A stretch of DNA of 21,619 bases from JBECKQ01 sp040235375 (GTDB taxonomy: Bacteria; Planctomycetota; Phycisphaerae; UBA1845), in the NCBI GenBank assembly GCA_040235375.1, contig JBECKQ010000117.1, forward strand, positions 1-21,619. The letters run 5' to 3'. This document shows positions 6,363 through 14,444 of this stretch, piece after piece. Every line of letters begins with the position of its first letter. The stretch's first letter is position 1. Both the position numbers and the translations under genes were made by a program. The notes below the pieces were generated by a model that was not told the origin of the DNA, searched no databases, and worked only from the letters and a program-made list of their open reading frames with translations.

Positions 6363-7997
6363 ATGGCGGTCAAGCAATTGGCCTTTCAGGAGGACGCACG
6401 ATACGCGCTGCTGGCTGGCGTAGAGAAGCTGGCCAAGGCAGTGAAGGTCACGTTGGGCCCCAAAGGCCGCAATGCGGTGCTTGACAAGGGCTGGGGCGGA
6501 CCGACGGTCACGAAGGACGGCGTGACGGTGGCCGAGGAAATCGACCTCGTCGACAAGTACGAGAACGCCGGTGCCCAACTGGTGAAGGAAGCGGCCAGCA
6601 AGACGAGCAAGGTCGCCGGCGATGGAACGACCACCGCCACCATCCTGGCGGAGGCGATCTTCCGCATCGGTCTTCGGAACGTTGCGGCGGGCGTGGACGC
6701 CAACGCCCTCAACCGCGGGATCACGAAGGCGGTCGAGGCCGTCACCGATGAGTTGAAAAACCTCTCGCGGCCGGTCAAGACCTCGAATCGCGAGGACATC
6801 GTCAACGTCGCCTCGATCTCGGCAAACAACGATCGCGGCATTGGCACCGTGCTGGCCGACTGCTTCGAAAAGGTCGGCAAGGACGGCGCCATCACCGTCG
6901 AGGAAGGAAAGTCGGCGGAGACGACGATCGACGTCGTCGAGGGCATGCAGTTCGATCGCGGGTTCCTTTCGCCACACTTCGTCACCGATCAGGAAACGTC
7001 GGAGTGCGCCCTGGACAAGGCGTTCGTGCTGATCCACGAAGACAAGATCAGCAACGTGCAGAAGCTGGTGCCGCTGCTCGAGAAGGTCTCGAAATCCAAG
7101 CGGCCGCTCGTGATCATCGCCGAGGACGTCGAAGGCGACGCGTTGGCCACGCTCGTGGTAAACAAGCTTCGCGGGATCATCTCCGTGTGCGCGGTGAAGG
7201 CGCCGGGATACGGCGATCGCCGCAAGGCCATGCTGCAGGACATCGCCGTCCTGACCGGTGGGCAGGCGGTCATGAAGGATCTTGGCGTCGATCTCGAGAA
7301 TGTCTCGGTCAACGATCTTGGCCAGGCGAAGCGCATCCGCGTGACGGCCGACAAGACGACGATCATCGAAGGCGCGGGTACGACGAAGGCGATCCAGTCC
7401 AGGGTCTCGCAAATCCGGGCGGAGATCGAGACGACCACGTCGGAGTACGACCGCGAGAAGCTCGAGGAGCGGCTGGCGAAGCTGGCCGGCGGCGTTGCCG
7501 AGATCAACGTCGGCGCCGCGACCGAAACAGAGATGAAAGAGAAGAAGGCACGCATCGAGGATGCGCTGCACGCGACGCGTGCCGCCATCGAGGAGGGCAT
7601 CGTGCCCGGTGGCGGCGTGGCGCTGCTGCGCTGTGCGAAGGCCCTCGACAACGTGAAGGTCAAGGGCGGCGAGAAGGTCGGCGTGGATATCATCCGAGAG
7701 GCGCTCGTCATTCCCATGCGGCAGATCGCGACAAACTCCGGCGAACAGCCGGGCGTCGTGCTGCACAAGGTGAGCGAGAAGACCGGGGCGTTCGGTTTCA
7801 ACGCGCTGACGGGCGAGTATGGCGACTTGGTCGCGCAGGGCGTGATCGATCCGACGAAGGTCGTGCGCTCCGCATTAGAGAACGCCACGAGCGTCGCCCG
7901 GCTCCTGCTGAGCACGGACTGCATTATCACCGAGAAGCCCAAGAAGAAAGACGAAGACATGCCGCCAGCCGGCATGGACGACGAGGATATGATGTAG
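6363..7997 (+). CDS. groEL: Chaperonin GroEL, paralog 1 (60 kDa)
   Basis: 544 residues, normal length. GroEL folds proteins in an ATP-driven double-ring chamber capped by GroES, in the cytosol. The ATP-site residues are kept with E. coli numbering: Asp52 in KDGVTV, Asp87 in GDGTTTAT, and the Asp of IEDALHATRAA matching Asp398. The apical domain reads EGMQFDRGFLSPHF, so two of the E. coli substrate/GroES-binding tyrosines are changed (Tyr199 to Phe, Tyr203 to His), while LATLVVN is kept. The C-terminus is DEDMPPAGMDDEDMM, a very short GM tail instead of GGM repeats. Start at ATG 6363 follows AAAGGAGG. It is the first gene of the chaperone block, 68 bases before groES; having groEL ahead of groES is the reverse of the common order. 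Confidence 0.97.
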   Translation: MAVKQLAFQEDARYALLAGVEKLAKAVKVTLGPKGRNAVLDKGWGGPTVTKDGVTVAEEIDLVDKYENAGAQLVKEAASKTSKVAGDGTTTATILAEAIFRIGLRNVAAGVDANALNRGITKAVEAVTDELKNLSRPVKTSNREDIVNVASISANNDRGIGTVLADCFEKVGKDGAITVEEGKSAETTIDVVEGMQFDRGFLSPHFVTDQETSECALDKAFVLIHEDKISNVQKLVPLLEKVSKSKRPLVIIAEDVEGDALATLVVNKLRGIISVCAVKAPGYGDRRKAMLQDIAVLTGGQAVMKDLGVDLENVSVNDLGQAKRIRVTADKTTIIEGAGTTKAIQSRVSQIRAEIETTTSEYDREKLEERLAKLAGGVAEINVGAATETEMKEKKARIEDALHATRAAIEEGIVPGGGVALLRCAKALDNVKVKGGEKVGVDIIREALVIPMRQIATNSGEQPGVVLHKVSEKTGAFGFNALTGEYGDLVAQGVIDPTKVVRSALENATSVARLLLSTDCIITEKPKKKDEDMPPAGMDDEDMM

Positions 7998-8065
7998 GCC
8001 CGTCCCCGGGCAATGGCAAGGCATCAGGATCGCAAAGCACGAAAATAAACGGAGATGACACGACG

Positions 8066-8377
8066 ATGGCAACAGCAACCGCTAAGAAAGTCAAGATCCG
8101 CCCGCTCGATGACCGTATCGTGGTCGCCCAGAGCAACGCGGAGGAACGGACGCCCGGCGGCATTGTCCTTCCCGATACCGCGAAGGAGAGACCGCAGCGA
8201 GGGAAGGTGGTGTCGGTCGGCGCGGGGAAGCTGCTCGACGACGGCAGCCGCGGCAAAATGGAAGTCAAAATCGGCGATCAGGTCTTCTACGGCAAATACG
8301 CCGGCACCGAGATCGAAATCAACGGCGAGGAATTCGTCATCCTTCGTGAGGATGACGTCCTGGCCATTATCGACTAG
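8066..8377 (+). CDS. groES: Co-chaperonin GroES (10 kDa)
   Basis: 103 residues. GroES forms the seven-subunit lid of the GroEL chamber. The typical start KKVKIRPLDDRIVV, the mobile loop EERTPGGIVLPDTAKE carrying the hydrophobic Ile-Val-Leu that docks on GroEL, and the end EEFVILREDDVLAIID are all visible. A short Ala/Thr-rich extension (MATATA) precedes the fold. GGAG at 8051-8054 lies 11 bases before the ATG at 8066; an ATG at 8055 is in another frame. It is placed between two groEL genes (68 bases after the first, 65 before the second), so a single GroES probably serves both. Confidence 0.97.
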   Translation: MATATAKKVKIRPLDDRIVVAQSNAEERTPGGIVLPDTAKERPQRGKVVSVGAGKLLDDGSRGKMEVKIGDQVFYGKYAGTEIEINGEEFVILREDDVLAIID

Positions 8378-8442
8378 GAGCGGCGACGCGGTGCGGGCCT
8401 GCCCTGCCAGCGCCCGATCGCGATAGCAGGAGTCAGAAACAC

Positions 8443-10062
8443 ATGGCATCCAAGCAGATGGTTTACAGCCAGGAGGCCCGCCAGCAATTCCTCGAAGGGC
8501 TCACCAAGCTGGCCCGCACGGTCAAGGTCACCATGGGCCCGACGGGGCGCAACGTGCTGCTTCAGAAATCGTGGGGCGCTCCGCGGATCAGCAAGGACGG
8601 CGTCACGGTCAGCAAGGAGATCGAGCTCGAGCAGCCGTTCGAAAACATGGGCGCCAAGATGATCAACGAGGTGGCGTCCAAGACCAGTGACGCCGTCGGC
8701 GACGGCACGACCACGGCGACAGTTCTCGCCGAATCCATCTATCGCGAGGGCCTCAAGCTGGTGACGGCCGGCGTCAATCCCATGGCGCTCAAACGGGGCA
8801 TCGACCAGGCGGTCGAGGCGGCGGTCAAGAGCATCAAGGCGCTGGCCAAGCCGGTACAGGGCGAGGCCGATCTCGAGAAGGTCGCGACGATCAGCGCCAA
8901 CGGCGACGAGGTAATCGGCAAGATGATCGCCCGGGCGCTAACCGAAGTCGGCGAAGACGGCGTCGTCGAGGTCGAGGAAGGCAAGGGGCTCGAAACCGAG
9001 AAAGAGCTCGTCGAAGGCATGCACTTCGACAAGGGCTACATCTCGCCCTACTTCATGACGAACCCCGGAACGATGGAGTGCGTGCTGGAGGACGCATTCA
9101 TCCTCGTTCACGAAAAGAAGATATCCAACCTGCGCGAGTTCGTTCCGCTGATCGAGAGCATTGTCTCGGCGGGCAAGCCGTTCCTGATCATCGCGGAGGA
9201 TGTGGAGGGCGAGGCCCTCGCCGCCCTGGTGGTGAACAGGCTCCGCGGCGTGCTGAATTGCTGCGCGGTGAAAGCGCCTGGATTCGGCGATCGCCGCAAG
9301 GCGATGCTCGGCGACATCGCGACGCTGACCGGCGCGAAGATGATCAGCGAGGACCTCGGCATCAAGCTCGAAAACGTCACGACGGCAGACCTTGGTCGGG
9401 CCAAGAAAATCGTCGTCGACAAGGACGGCACCACTATCATCGAGGGCGCCGGCAAGAAGTCGGACATCAAGGCGCGGATCGAACAAATCCGCCGCCAGAT
9501 CGAAGAAACAACGAGTGATTACGATCGCGAGAAGCTCCAGGAGCGGCTCGCGAAGCTGACCGGCGGGGTGGCCGTCATTCGCGTCGGTGCCGCGACAGAG
9601 GTGGCCGTCAAGGAGCGCAAGGACCTGGTGGACGACGCATTGAACGCCACGAGAGCCGCGTCTGAAGAGGGCGTGGTTCCCGGAGGCGGTGTCGTCTTCC
9701 TTCGGGCCATCGACGCCGTCAACAAGGCGCGTTCCAGCGTGAAGGGCGATCAGAAGATGGGCTGCGACATCGTGGCCAACGCCCTCCGCGCTCCGACGCG
9801 GCAGATCGCGGAGAACGGCGGGGACGACGGCGACGTGGTCGTGGCCCAGGTACTTGAAAAGAGCGGCAACGTGGGCTTCGACGCGCGGGCGCGAGAGTAC
9901 ACGGACATGGTCAAGGCGGGCATCATCGACCCCGCCAAGGTGTGCCGCGTGGCCCTGGAAAACGCTGCGAGTGTCGCGGGACTGATGCTCACGACGGAAG
10001 TGCTGGTCACGGAGCTGAAGGACGAAGACGACCAGAAGCGGATCGCCCACTCGATCCGATAG
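8443..10062 (+). CDS. groEL: Chaperonin GroEL, paralog 2
   Basis: 539 residues. It keeps the ATP-site residues (Asp52 in KDGVTV, Asp87 in GDGTTTAT, and the Asp in VDDALNATRAA) and the canonical apical surface EGMHFDKGYISPYF with Tyr199, Tyr203 and Phe204 of E. coli numbering. The C-terminus is charged (TELKDEDDQKRIAHSIR) and has no Gly-Gly-Met tail, so the inside of the chamber floor differs from that of E. coli GroEL. The nucleotide-binding and hinge regions are GroEL-like throughout, and the two paralogs differ along their whole length, so this is an old duplication and not a recent copy. AGGAG at 8428-8432 is 10 bases before the ATG at 8443. It follows groES closely, the common groES-groEL order, and may be the housekeeping copy (inference). 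Confidence 0.97.
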   Translation: MASKQMVYSQEARQQFLEGLTKLARTVKVTMGPTGRNVLLQKSWGAPRISKDGVTVSKEIELEQPFENMGAKMINEVASKTSDAVGDGTTTATVLAESIYREGLKLVTAGVNPMALKRGIDQAVEAAVKSIKALAKPVQGEADLEKVATISANGDEVIGKMIARALTEVGEDGVVEVEEGKGLETEKELVEGMHFDKGYISPYFMTNPGTMECVLEDAFILVHEKKISNLREFVPLIESIVSAGKPFLIIAEDVEGEALAALVVNRLRGVLNCCAVKAPGFGDRRKAMLGDIATLTGAKMISEDLGIKLENVTTADLGRAKKIVVDKDGTTIIEGAGKKSDIKARIEQIRRQIEETTSDYDREKLQERLAKLTGGVAVIRVGAATEVAVKERKDLVDDALNATRAASEEGVVPGGGVVFLRAIDAVNKARSSVKGDQKMGCDIVANALRAPTRQIAENGGDDGDVVVAQVLEKSGNVGFDARAREYTDMVKAGIIDPAKVCRVALENAASVAGLMLTTEVLVTELKDEDDQKRIAHSIR

Positions 10063-10090
10063 AGAATAAGTCGTGACCAGCTTGATAGAG

Positions 10091-10114
10091 GGGGCGGGCG
10101 TGCGCGTCCGCCCC
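10091..10114 (+). terminator. Strong GC hairpin between groEL2 and dnaJ
   Basis: GGGGCGGGCG (10091-10100), loop TGCG, CGTCCGCCCC (10105-10114): a 10-bp RNA stem with one G-U pair, followed by GTGTTT. It is 28 bases past the groEL2 stop and 51 before dnaJ. It could end or attenuate transcription, or act as an mRNA processing/stability structure that sets groEL levels above dnaJ. Confidence 0.5.
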
Positions 10115-10165
10115 GTGTTTCGCGCGGGCCCGGAGCGCCGGGCATGATTCTCGAAGAGGCACTCA

Positions 10166-11305
10166 ATGCCGATGGCGACAAAGCGCGATTACTATGAAGT
10201 CCTCGGCCTCGCCCGTGATGCAGGTCCGGACGAGGTGAAGAGGGCTTACCGCAAGTGCGCGCTCGAATTCCACCCGGACCGGAATCGCAACAGCCCCGAT
10301 GCCGAGGCGAAGTTCAAAGAGGCGGCCGAGGCATACGAGGTGCTGCGCGATCCCGAGAAACGCCGCCGATACGATCAGTTCGGCCATGCGGGCGTCTCCG
10401 GCCGGGGCATTCACGACTTCTCCCACATGGGCGTCGACGACATCTTCTCGATGTTCAACGATATTTTCGGCACGGCGTTCGGCGGGGGCAGGCACGTCCG
10501 GCGACGCGGACCAGACCTTCGCGCCGAGATCGAAATCACGCTGAAGGATGTGCTCGTTGGCAGCGAGCGGACGATCGAGTTCACCCGCGAGGAGCATTGC
10601 GACGAATGCGGCGGCACCGGCGCCGCGCCCGGCTCCAAGGTGCGCAACTGCCCAACGTGCGGCGGATATGGCCAGGTCGAACAGACCGGACCGTTCGGAG
10701 GCCTCCTCGGCCGTATGGTTACCACGTGCCCGGACTGTGGCGGCCAGGGGAAGGTCGCCACAACCGCCTGCAAGACCTGCCGCGGCACGGGCCGGCAGCC
10801 GAAGAAATGCTCCGTCACCGTCAAGGTCCCGCCCGGCATTCACAACGGCCAGGCGATCCGCCTGCGCGGCGAAGGCGAGGCCGGTGAGGCCGGCACGCCG
10901 CGCGGCGACCTGCATTGCTACGTGCGCGTGCGGCCGCACCCGTTCCTCGAACGGCACGACAACGACCTGGTCTGCCGGCTCCCGATCTCCTTTACGCAGG
11001 CGGCGTTGGGTTCGAAGCTGGACGTGCCGACCCTTATTGGCACCGCCGATCTGACCATTCCGGCGGGCACGCAGCACGGCCAAGTGTTCCGCATGGCCGG
11101 ACTTGGCCTGCCCGATCTACGATCCGGGAGGCGAGGGAGCGAGCTCGTGCAGGTATATGTGGAGATACCGAAGAAGCTGAATGCCCAACAGGAGAGATTG
11201 CTCCGTGAGTTCGCGGAGACGGAGGACCGGGCGGTTCTCCCTGAATCGAAGGGCTTTTTCGAGAAGCTCAAGGATTACCTCGGTTCGTTTACGGAAGAGC
11301 ACTGA
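10166..11305 (+). CDS. dnaJ: Chaperone DnaJ (Hsp40, type I)
   Basis: 379 residues. DnaJ delivers unfolded clients to DnaK and stimulates its ATPase. The J domain (about 7-73) carries His-Pro-Asp at 36-38. A short Gly/Phe-like linker follows (FGHAGVSGRGIHDF to DIFGTAFGGGR), then four CxxCxGxG zinc motifs at about 145-152 (CDECGGTG), 162-169 (CPTCGGYG), 188-195 (CPDCGGQG) and 202-209 (CKTCRGTG), and two C-terminal beta domains ending in the KLNAQQERLLREF dimerisation helix. AGAGG at 10155-10159 supports ATG 10166; ATG 10172 is a possible alternative. dnaK is absent from the window. The gene sits between groEL2 (103 bases) and grpE (146 bases). Confidence 0.96.
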   Translation: MPMATKRDYYEVLGLARDAGPDEVKRAYRKCALEFHPDRNRNSPDAEAKFKEAAEAYEVLRDPEKRRRYDQFGHAGVSGRGIHDFSHMGVDDIFSMFNDIFGTAFGGGRHVRRRGPDLRAEIEITLKDVLVGSERTIEFTREEHCDECGGTGAAPGSKVRNCPTCGGYGQVEQTGPFGGLLGRMVTTCPDCGGQGKVATTACKTCRGTGRQPKKCSVTVKVPPGIHNGQAIRLRGEGEAGEAGTPRGDLHCYVRVRPHPFLERHDNDLVCRLPISFTQAALGSKLDVPTLIGTADLTIPAGTQHGQVFRMAGLGLPDLRSGRRGSELVQVYVEIPKKLNAQQERLLREFAETEDRAVLPESKGFFEKLKDYLGSFTEEH

Positions 11306-11315
11306 ATGACCGTGC

Positions 11316-11330
11316 GCGGCGAAGCGCCGC
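11316..11330 (+). terminator. Short GC hairpin after dnaJ
   Basis: GCGGCG-AAG-CGCCGC, a perfect 6-bp stem starting 11 bases past the dnaJ stop, without a T-run. Weak terminator or mRNA end structure. Confidence 0.3.
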
Positions 11331-11451
11331 AATCGCCGGCGCGACCGTGAGGGAGCGGACGTCCGCGACAACGTCGCAACGCTCGGTCCGCCTCGACATT
11401 CCGGTGCGGCGCAAACGTCAAACGACACAGACCACGTGGACGGCAGCAGCC

Positions 11452-12063
11452 ATGAGCTCCAACAAGAAGAAGAAAATCACGATCGAGGACGACTGGGACG
11501 AGCAGGAGGCGGACGCTCCACGCAGCGAAGAAGCGAAGGAGTCGCCGGAGCAGCCTCCCGCAGCCGACGCGACCGCGGACGAGGTTGCGCGCCTGTCTCG
11601 CGAGGTCGAGGAGTGGAAGGACAAGTTCCTGCGGGCCAAGGCCGAGCAGCAGAACCTGCTGCGTCGCGTCGCCAATGAAAGAGAAGAGGCGATCCTCTAC
11701 GGGAACGCGGACTTGCTGCGCAGCCTGCTGGAAGTGGCGGACGACTTTGACCGGACGATCGAGGCAGCCGAGTCCGCGGGGGTCGAGAACAGCCTGCTTG
11801 ACGGGGTGAAGATCGTCCGCAACAAGCTGGAGAAACTCCTGGTGGACAACTCGGTGCAGGCGATCGGCGCACAGAACGAACCGTTCGATCCCAACCGGCA
11901 CCAGGCTTTGATGAGCCAGCCGTCCGCCGAACATGAGCCGGGCACGGTGTTGCAGGAAGTGCAGAAGGGTTACACGCATCGAGATCGCGTATTGCGACCG
12001 GCGAAGGTGATCGTCTCGACGGCGCCGGAGGAAGGCGGCCGGACCGAAGAAGAGTCTGACTGA
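11452..12063 (+). CDS. grpE: Nucleotide exchange factor GrpE
   Basis: 203 residues from ATG 11452. GrpE releases ADP from DnaK. A charged, low-complexity N-terminus (Lys-rich then Glu/Asp/Pro-rich, about 1-45) leads into a coiled coil (about 45-95: EVARLSREVEEWKDKFLRAKAEQQNLLRR). The conserved core then follows: LLRSLLEVADDFDRTIEAAE, VRNKLEKLLVDNSVQAI, and the C-terminal beta domain with FDPNRHQALM, GTVLQEVQKGYTHRDRVLRPAKVIV. The frame is open back to a GTG at 11348, but that extension has no Shine-Dalgarno and unusual composition, so the ATG at 11452 is preferred although its own ribosome site is weak. Last of the Hsp genes in the block; FmdB-like gene follows after 57 bases. Confidence 0.94.
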   Translation: MSSNKKKKITIEDDWDEQEADAPRSEEAKESPEQPPAADATADEVARLSREVEEWKDKFLRAKAEQQNLLRRVANEREEAILYGNADLLRSLLEVADDFDRTIEAAESAGVENSLLDGVKIVRNKLEKLLVDNSVQAIGAQNEPFDPNRHQALMSQPSAEHEPGTVLQEVQKGYTHRDRVLRPAKVIVSTAPEEGGRTEEESD

Positions 12064-12120
12064 TCGGGTGAATCGCCGCAGTGCCTGGCGCGAGCATGCA
12101 GCCACGGGGAGTCTGTCATA

Positions 12121-12447
12121 ATGCCGACGTACGAATACGAGTGCACGAACTGCGGGCACGTCATCGAAATCTTCCAGAGCATCACCGCCAAGCCGAAGCG
12201 TAAACCGGATGAACCATGCCCCCGCTGCGGCAAGCGTGCGCCGATTCGGCGGCTCATCGGCAAGGGAGCCGCCCTGCTGTTCAAAGGCTCCGGCTTCTAC
12301 CAGACGGACTACCGCAGTGAGTCGTACAAGAAAGCCGCCAAGAAGGATTCGCCGGAGCCGTCGAAGTCCGACAGCGACAAGAAATCGGGCTCGAAGGAAT
12401 CCGGCGGAACGAAGAAGAGCGAAGGAAAAACCACCGCCGCGGCCTGA
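12121..12447 (+). CDS. FmdB-family zinc ribbon protein
   Basis: 108 residues. The start MPTYEYECTNCG with Cys8/Cys11 and CPRCG with Cys33/Cys36 makes the four-cysteine zinc ribbon of the FmdB family, followed by the usual Gly-rich turn KGSGFYQTDYR. The family name comes from a putative regulator near formamidase/amidase genes; the cellular role is not established. The C-terminal 40 residues are a Lys/Ser/Glu low-complexity tail, common in planctomycete members. GGGGAG (12106-12111) lies 9 bases before the ATG. The position directly after grpE suggests co-transcription with the chaperone genes. Confidence 0.9.
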   Translation: MPTYEYECTNCGHVIEIFQSITAKPKRKPDEPCPRCGKRAPIRRLIGKGAALLFKGSGFYQTDYRSESYKKAAKKDSPEPSKSDSDKKSGSKESGGTKKSEGKTTAAA

Positions 12448-12543
12448 TCGTCCACTGCCGCGGGGAAGTTGCGGTAACGCCCCATCTCCGCTTCGCTGGG
12501 CGGGCAAGTCCGGTCGTCCGCCGAGTCTCCGCGGGCAGAGCCG

Positions 12544-12765
12544 ATGCTTCGATACACTTGTCCCATCTGTGGTAGATCGATCGAGGCGCTCAGTCGAGAG
12601 GATGCGCCGCACCGGCCGTTCTGCAGCCGCCGCTGCCAACGGATCGACCTGGGACGCTGGCTCGACGGCACATACTGCGTCAGCGAGCCACTCGATCCCG
12701 AAGACCTGGAGGAGCTCACTAAGCCGACGGCCGAGGCCGAGAACGGCGGAAACGACGCACGTTGA
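12544..12765 (+). CDS. yacG: DNA gyrase inhibitor YacG (zinc-binding)
   Basis: 73 residues. Cys6 and Cys9 (CPICG) plus Cys27 and Cys31 (FCSRRC) form the YacG zinc site, and QRIDLGRWLDGTY (32-44) is the strongly conserved family segment. In E. coli YacG binds the C-terminal part of GyrB and blocks DNA binding by gyrase. The tail after residue 50 is acidic and variable, as in homologs. The ribosome site is weak (GGGCAGAG). It follows the FmdB-like gene after 96 bases and is the last gene before the promoter at 12806. Confidence 0.9.
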   Translation: MLRYTCPICGRSIEALSREDAPHRPFCSRRCQRIDLGRWLDGTYCVSEPLDPEDLEELTKPTAEAENGGNDAR

Positions 12766-12805
12766 GCGGATCGCCGGATCAACCCCCTCCCTCGTGTGAA
12801 TTCCG

Positions 12806-12833
12806 TTGCCACACCGGATGCCAGGATTATAAT
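12806..12833 (+). promoter_or_regulatory. Sigma70-like promoter TTGCCA-N16-TATAAT
   Basis: TTGCCA (12806-12811), 16-base spacer, perfect TATAAT (12828-12833). Transcription should start near 12840, about 65 bases before the membrane-protein gene. It marks a new transcription unit and argues against translation starting upstream at 12796. Confidence 0.65.
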
Positions 12834-12906
12834 CGCCCCCGGTTCAGCGCGAGCACCAGTCAAAGGACCGTGCGGTCGCCGGCGAATAATCAAAGGATGG
12901 ATGATC

Positions 12907-14358
12907 ATGGCTGATCCGCAGACCGAGGAGACGCGAGCGCCCTCCGAATGGTGGGACGTCGCAGGATGGAGCCACTTCCTCAATTCGTTCTCCATGTCGC
13001 TCAACCCTGGCAAGCTCGGGCTTGCCTTTCTCGCCCTGCTGTTCTCGCTGGTGTGGGGCATGGTTCTCGACTCGATATGGCTGCGCGCCGGCGGCGGCAT
13101 ACCGGAAACGAACGTCACGGAGTATGCCCTGGGTCATATCCCGGCGGCGGAATCGACCGCGGAGAAGCAGACTCGGGTCGGCGTCTTCGACGCCTGGTGG
13201 AAAAGCGAGAGAGCGGCGATGGACGGCGCGGTAACCGCCGTGCGCGAGCTGCACTTTTTCGGCGGCGGGGCTCCCATACGTCCGCTGGCGATCGAGAATG
13301 TCTTCCCCGACGTTGCCCCAGCCATGCTCGGCCGAATGTTGGGCATGGTGGGCTGTGTCGTCTTGATGGTGAAGATCAGCGTGGCGGTGTTCGCCGTGCA
13401 CTGGCTGTACGCCATCCTTTTTCTGGGCGGATCGCTGATAGTGTGGTCGTGGCTCGGCGGAGCGATCTGCCGAATGCACGCCGTGCAGTTCGCCCGCGAG
13501 GAGCGCGTCGGCCTCAACGAAGCGTTGTCGTTCTCCGGAGGGCGGCTGTTCGGAGGTTTCGTTGCCGCGCCACTCGCGCCGCTCGTGTTCATTGGAGTGC
13601 TGGGCTTGATTCTCGTCGTGGGCGGCCTGTTTCTCTCGATTCCCTGGGTCGGCGACATTCTCGGTGGGATCGCGTTCGGCTTCGCAATCGTCTGTGGATT
13701 CGTCATCGCATTCGCGACGATTGCATCTGTCGTGAGTGCCTTTTTGTTCTGGCCGGCGATCGCGACGGACGCCTACGACGGCGCAGCGGCTGTGCTGCAT
13801 ACCGTCAGCTACGTGCAGACACGCGTGTTCCGCGCGTTGTGGTATCTGTTCGTCAGCATCGTGCTGCTGTGCATCGCCTGGATCCTCCTGTGGCTGTTCG
13901 TCTGGTTTGCTCTGGCTTGCACGCACGCCTTTGTCGGGCTCACTGCGATTCGAGACGGCGGGCTGTCGCAGGTGTGGACGATCGGCGAGCCGGGCCGACT
14001 GTTTGGCACCGCCTCCCGCGAGTTGTCCGCACGCGATCAGACCCTACGGTTCCTTATCGCCGCATGGGTGTTCCTGACCGTCGGACTGGCCTGGGCGTAC
14101 CTCGTCAACTTGTGGCTCGGCTTCGGTACTGTGGCGTACTTCCTGCTCCGCAAGCACGTCGACAGCATCGGCATGTCGGAAGTTGCAACGACCGGGCCGG
14201 AGCCGGAGGGCATGGCGCCCGCGGCCCCGCAGGAGCCTGAGATCGTGGAAGTCACCCCACCGCCGGCCCAGGCCACAGAGCGCGAGCCGGAACCTTCAAA
14301 CGACTCCCCCGCGAACTCACCTGAGAGACCGGACGACGACGAGACGAAAACAAGCTGA
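12907..14358 (+). CDS. Polytopic membrane protein of unknown function
   Basis: 483 residues from ATG 12907. Hydrophobic segments lie at about 37-58, 160-185, 220-243, 250-283 (probably two spans), 309-340 and 381-415, with a large soluble loop at 60-145. The Pro/Glu-rich tail (about 428-483) is probably cytosolic. The segments GGAICRMHAVQFAREER (184-200), FWPAIATDAYDG (281-292) and VLHTVSYVQTR (296-306) resemble a recurring planctomycete membrane family that I recall without any assigned function. AAAGG (12892-12896) is 10 bases before ATG 12907 and 4 before the in-frame ATG 12901, so 12907 is preferred. It is led by the promoter at 12806-12833 and followed after 86 bases by a glycosyltransferase, which may point to envelope work; this is a guess. 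Confidence 0.8.
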   Translation: MADPQTEETRAPSEWWDVAGWSHFLNSFSMSLNPGKLGLAFLALLFSLVWGMVLDSIWLRAGGGIPETNVTEYALGHIPAAESTAEKQTRVGVFDAWWKSERAAMDGAVTAVRELHFFGGGAPIRPLAIENVFPDVAPAMLGRMLGMVGCVVLMVKISVAVFAVHWLYAILFLGGSLIVWSWLGGAICRMHAVQFAREERVGLNEALSFSGGRLFGGFVAAPLAPLVFIGVLGLILVVGGLFLSIPWVGDILGGIAFGFAIVCGFVIAFATIASVVSAFLFWPAIATDAYDGAAAVLHTVSYVQTRVFRALWYLFVSIVLLCIAWILLWLFVWFALACTHAFVGLTAIRDGGLSQVWTIGEPGRLFGTASRELSARDQTLRFLIAAWVFLTVGLAWAYLVNLWLGFGTVAYFLLRKHVDSIGMSEVATTGPEPEGMAPAAPQEPEIVEVTPPPAQATEREPEPSNDSPANSPERPDDDETKTS

Positions 14359-14444
14359 CGGGGAATAATGTTGCGGCGGCGAAACCGGCGCGGACGAACG
14401 CTCCGCCGCATATCGGGCCGTCGATCGGACGCAGGAATGGGCCG

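Noticed and set aside
11347..11451. N-terminal extension of GrpE from a GTG near 11348
   Set aside because: No Shine-Dalgarno sequence, and the Arg/Thr-rich extension does not resemble GrpE N-termini.
12796..12906. Upstream start of the polytopic membrane protein at 12796
   Set aside because: A TTGCCA-N16-TATAAT promoter lies inside the extension (12806-12833), and AAAGG precedes ATG 12907.
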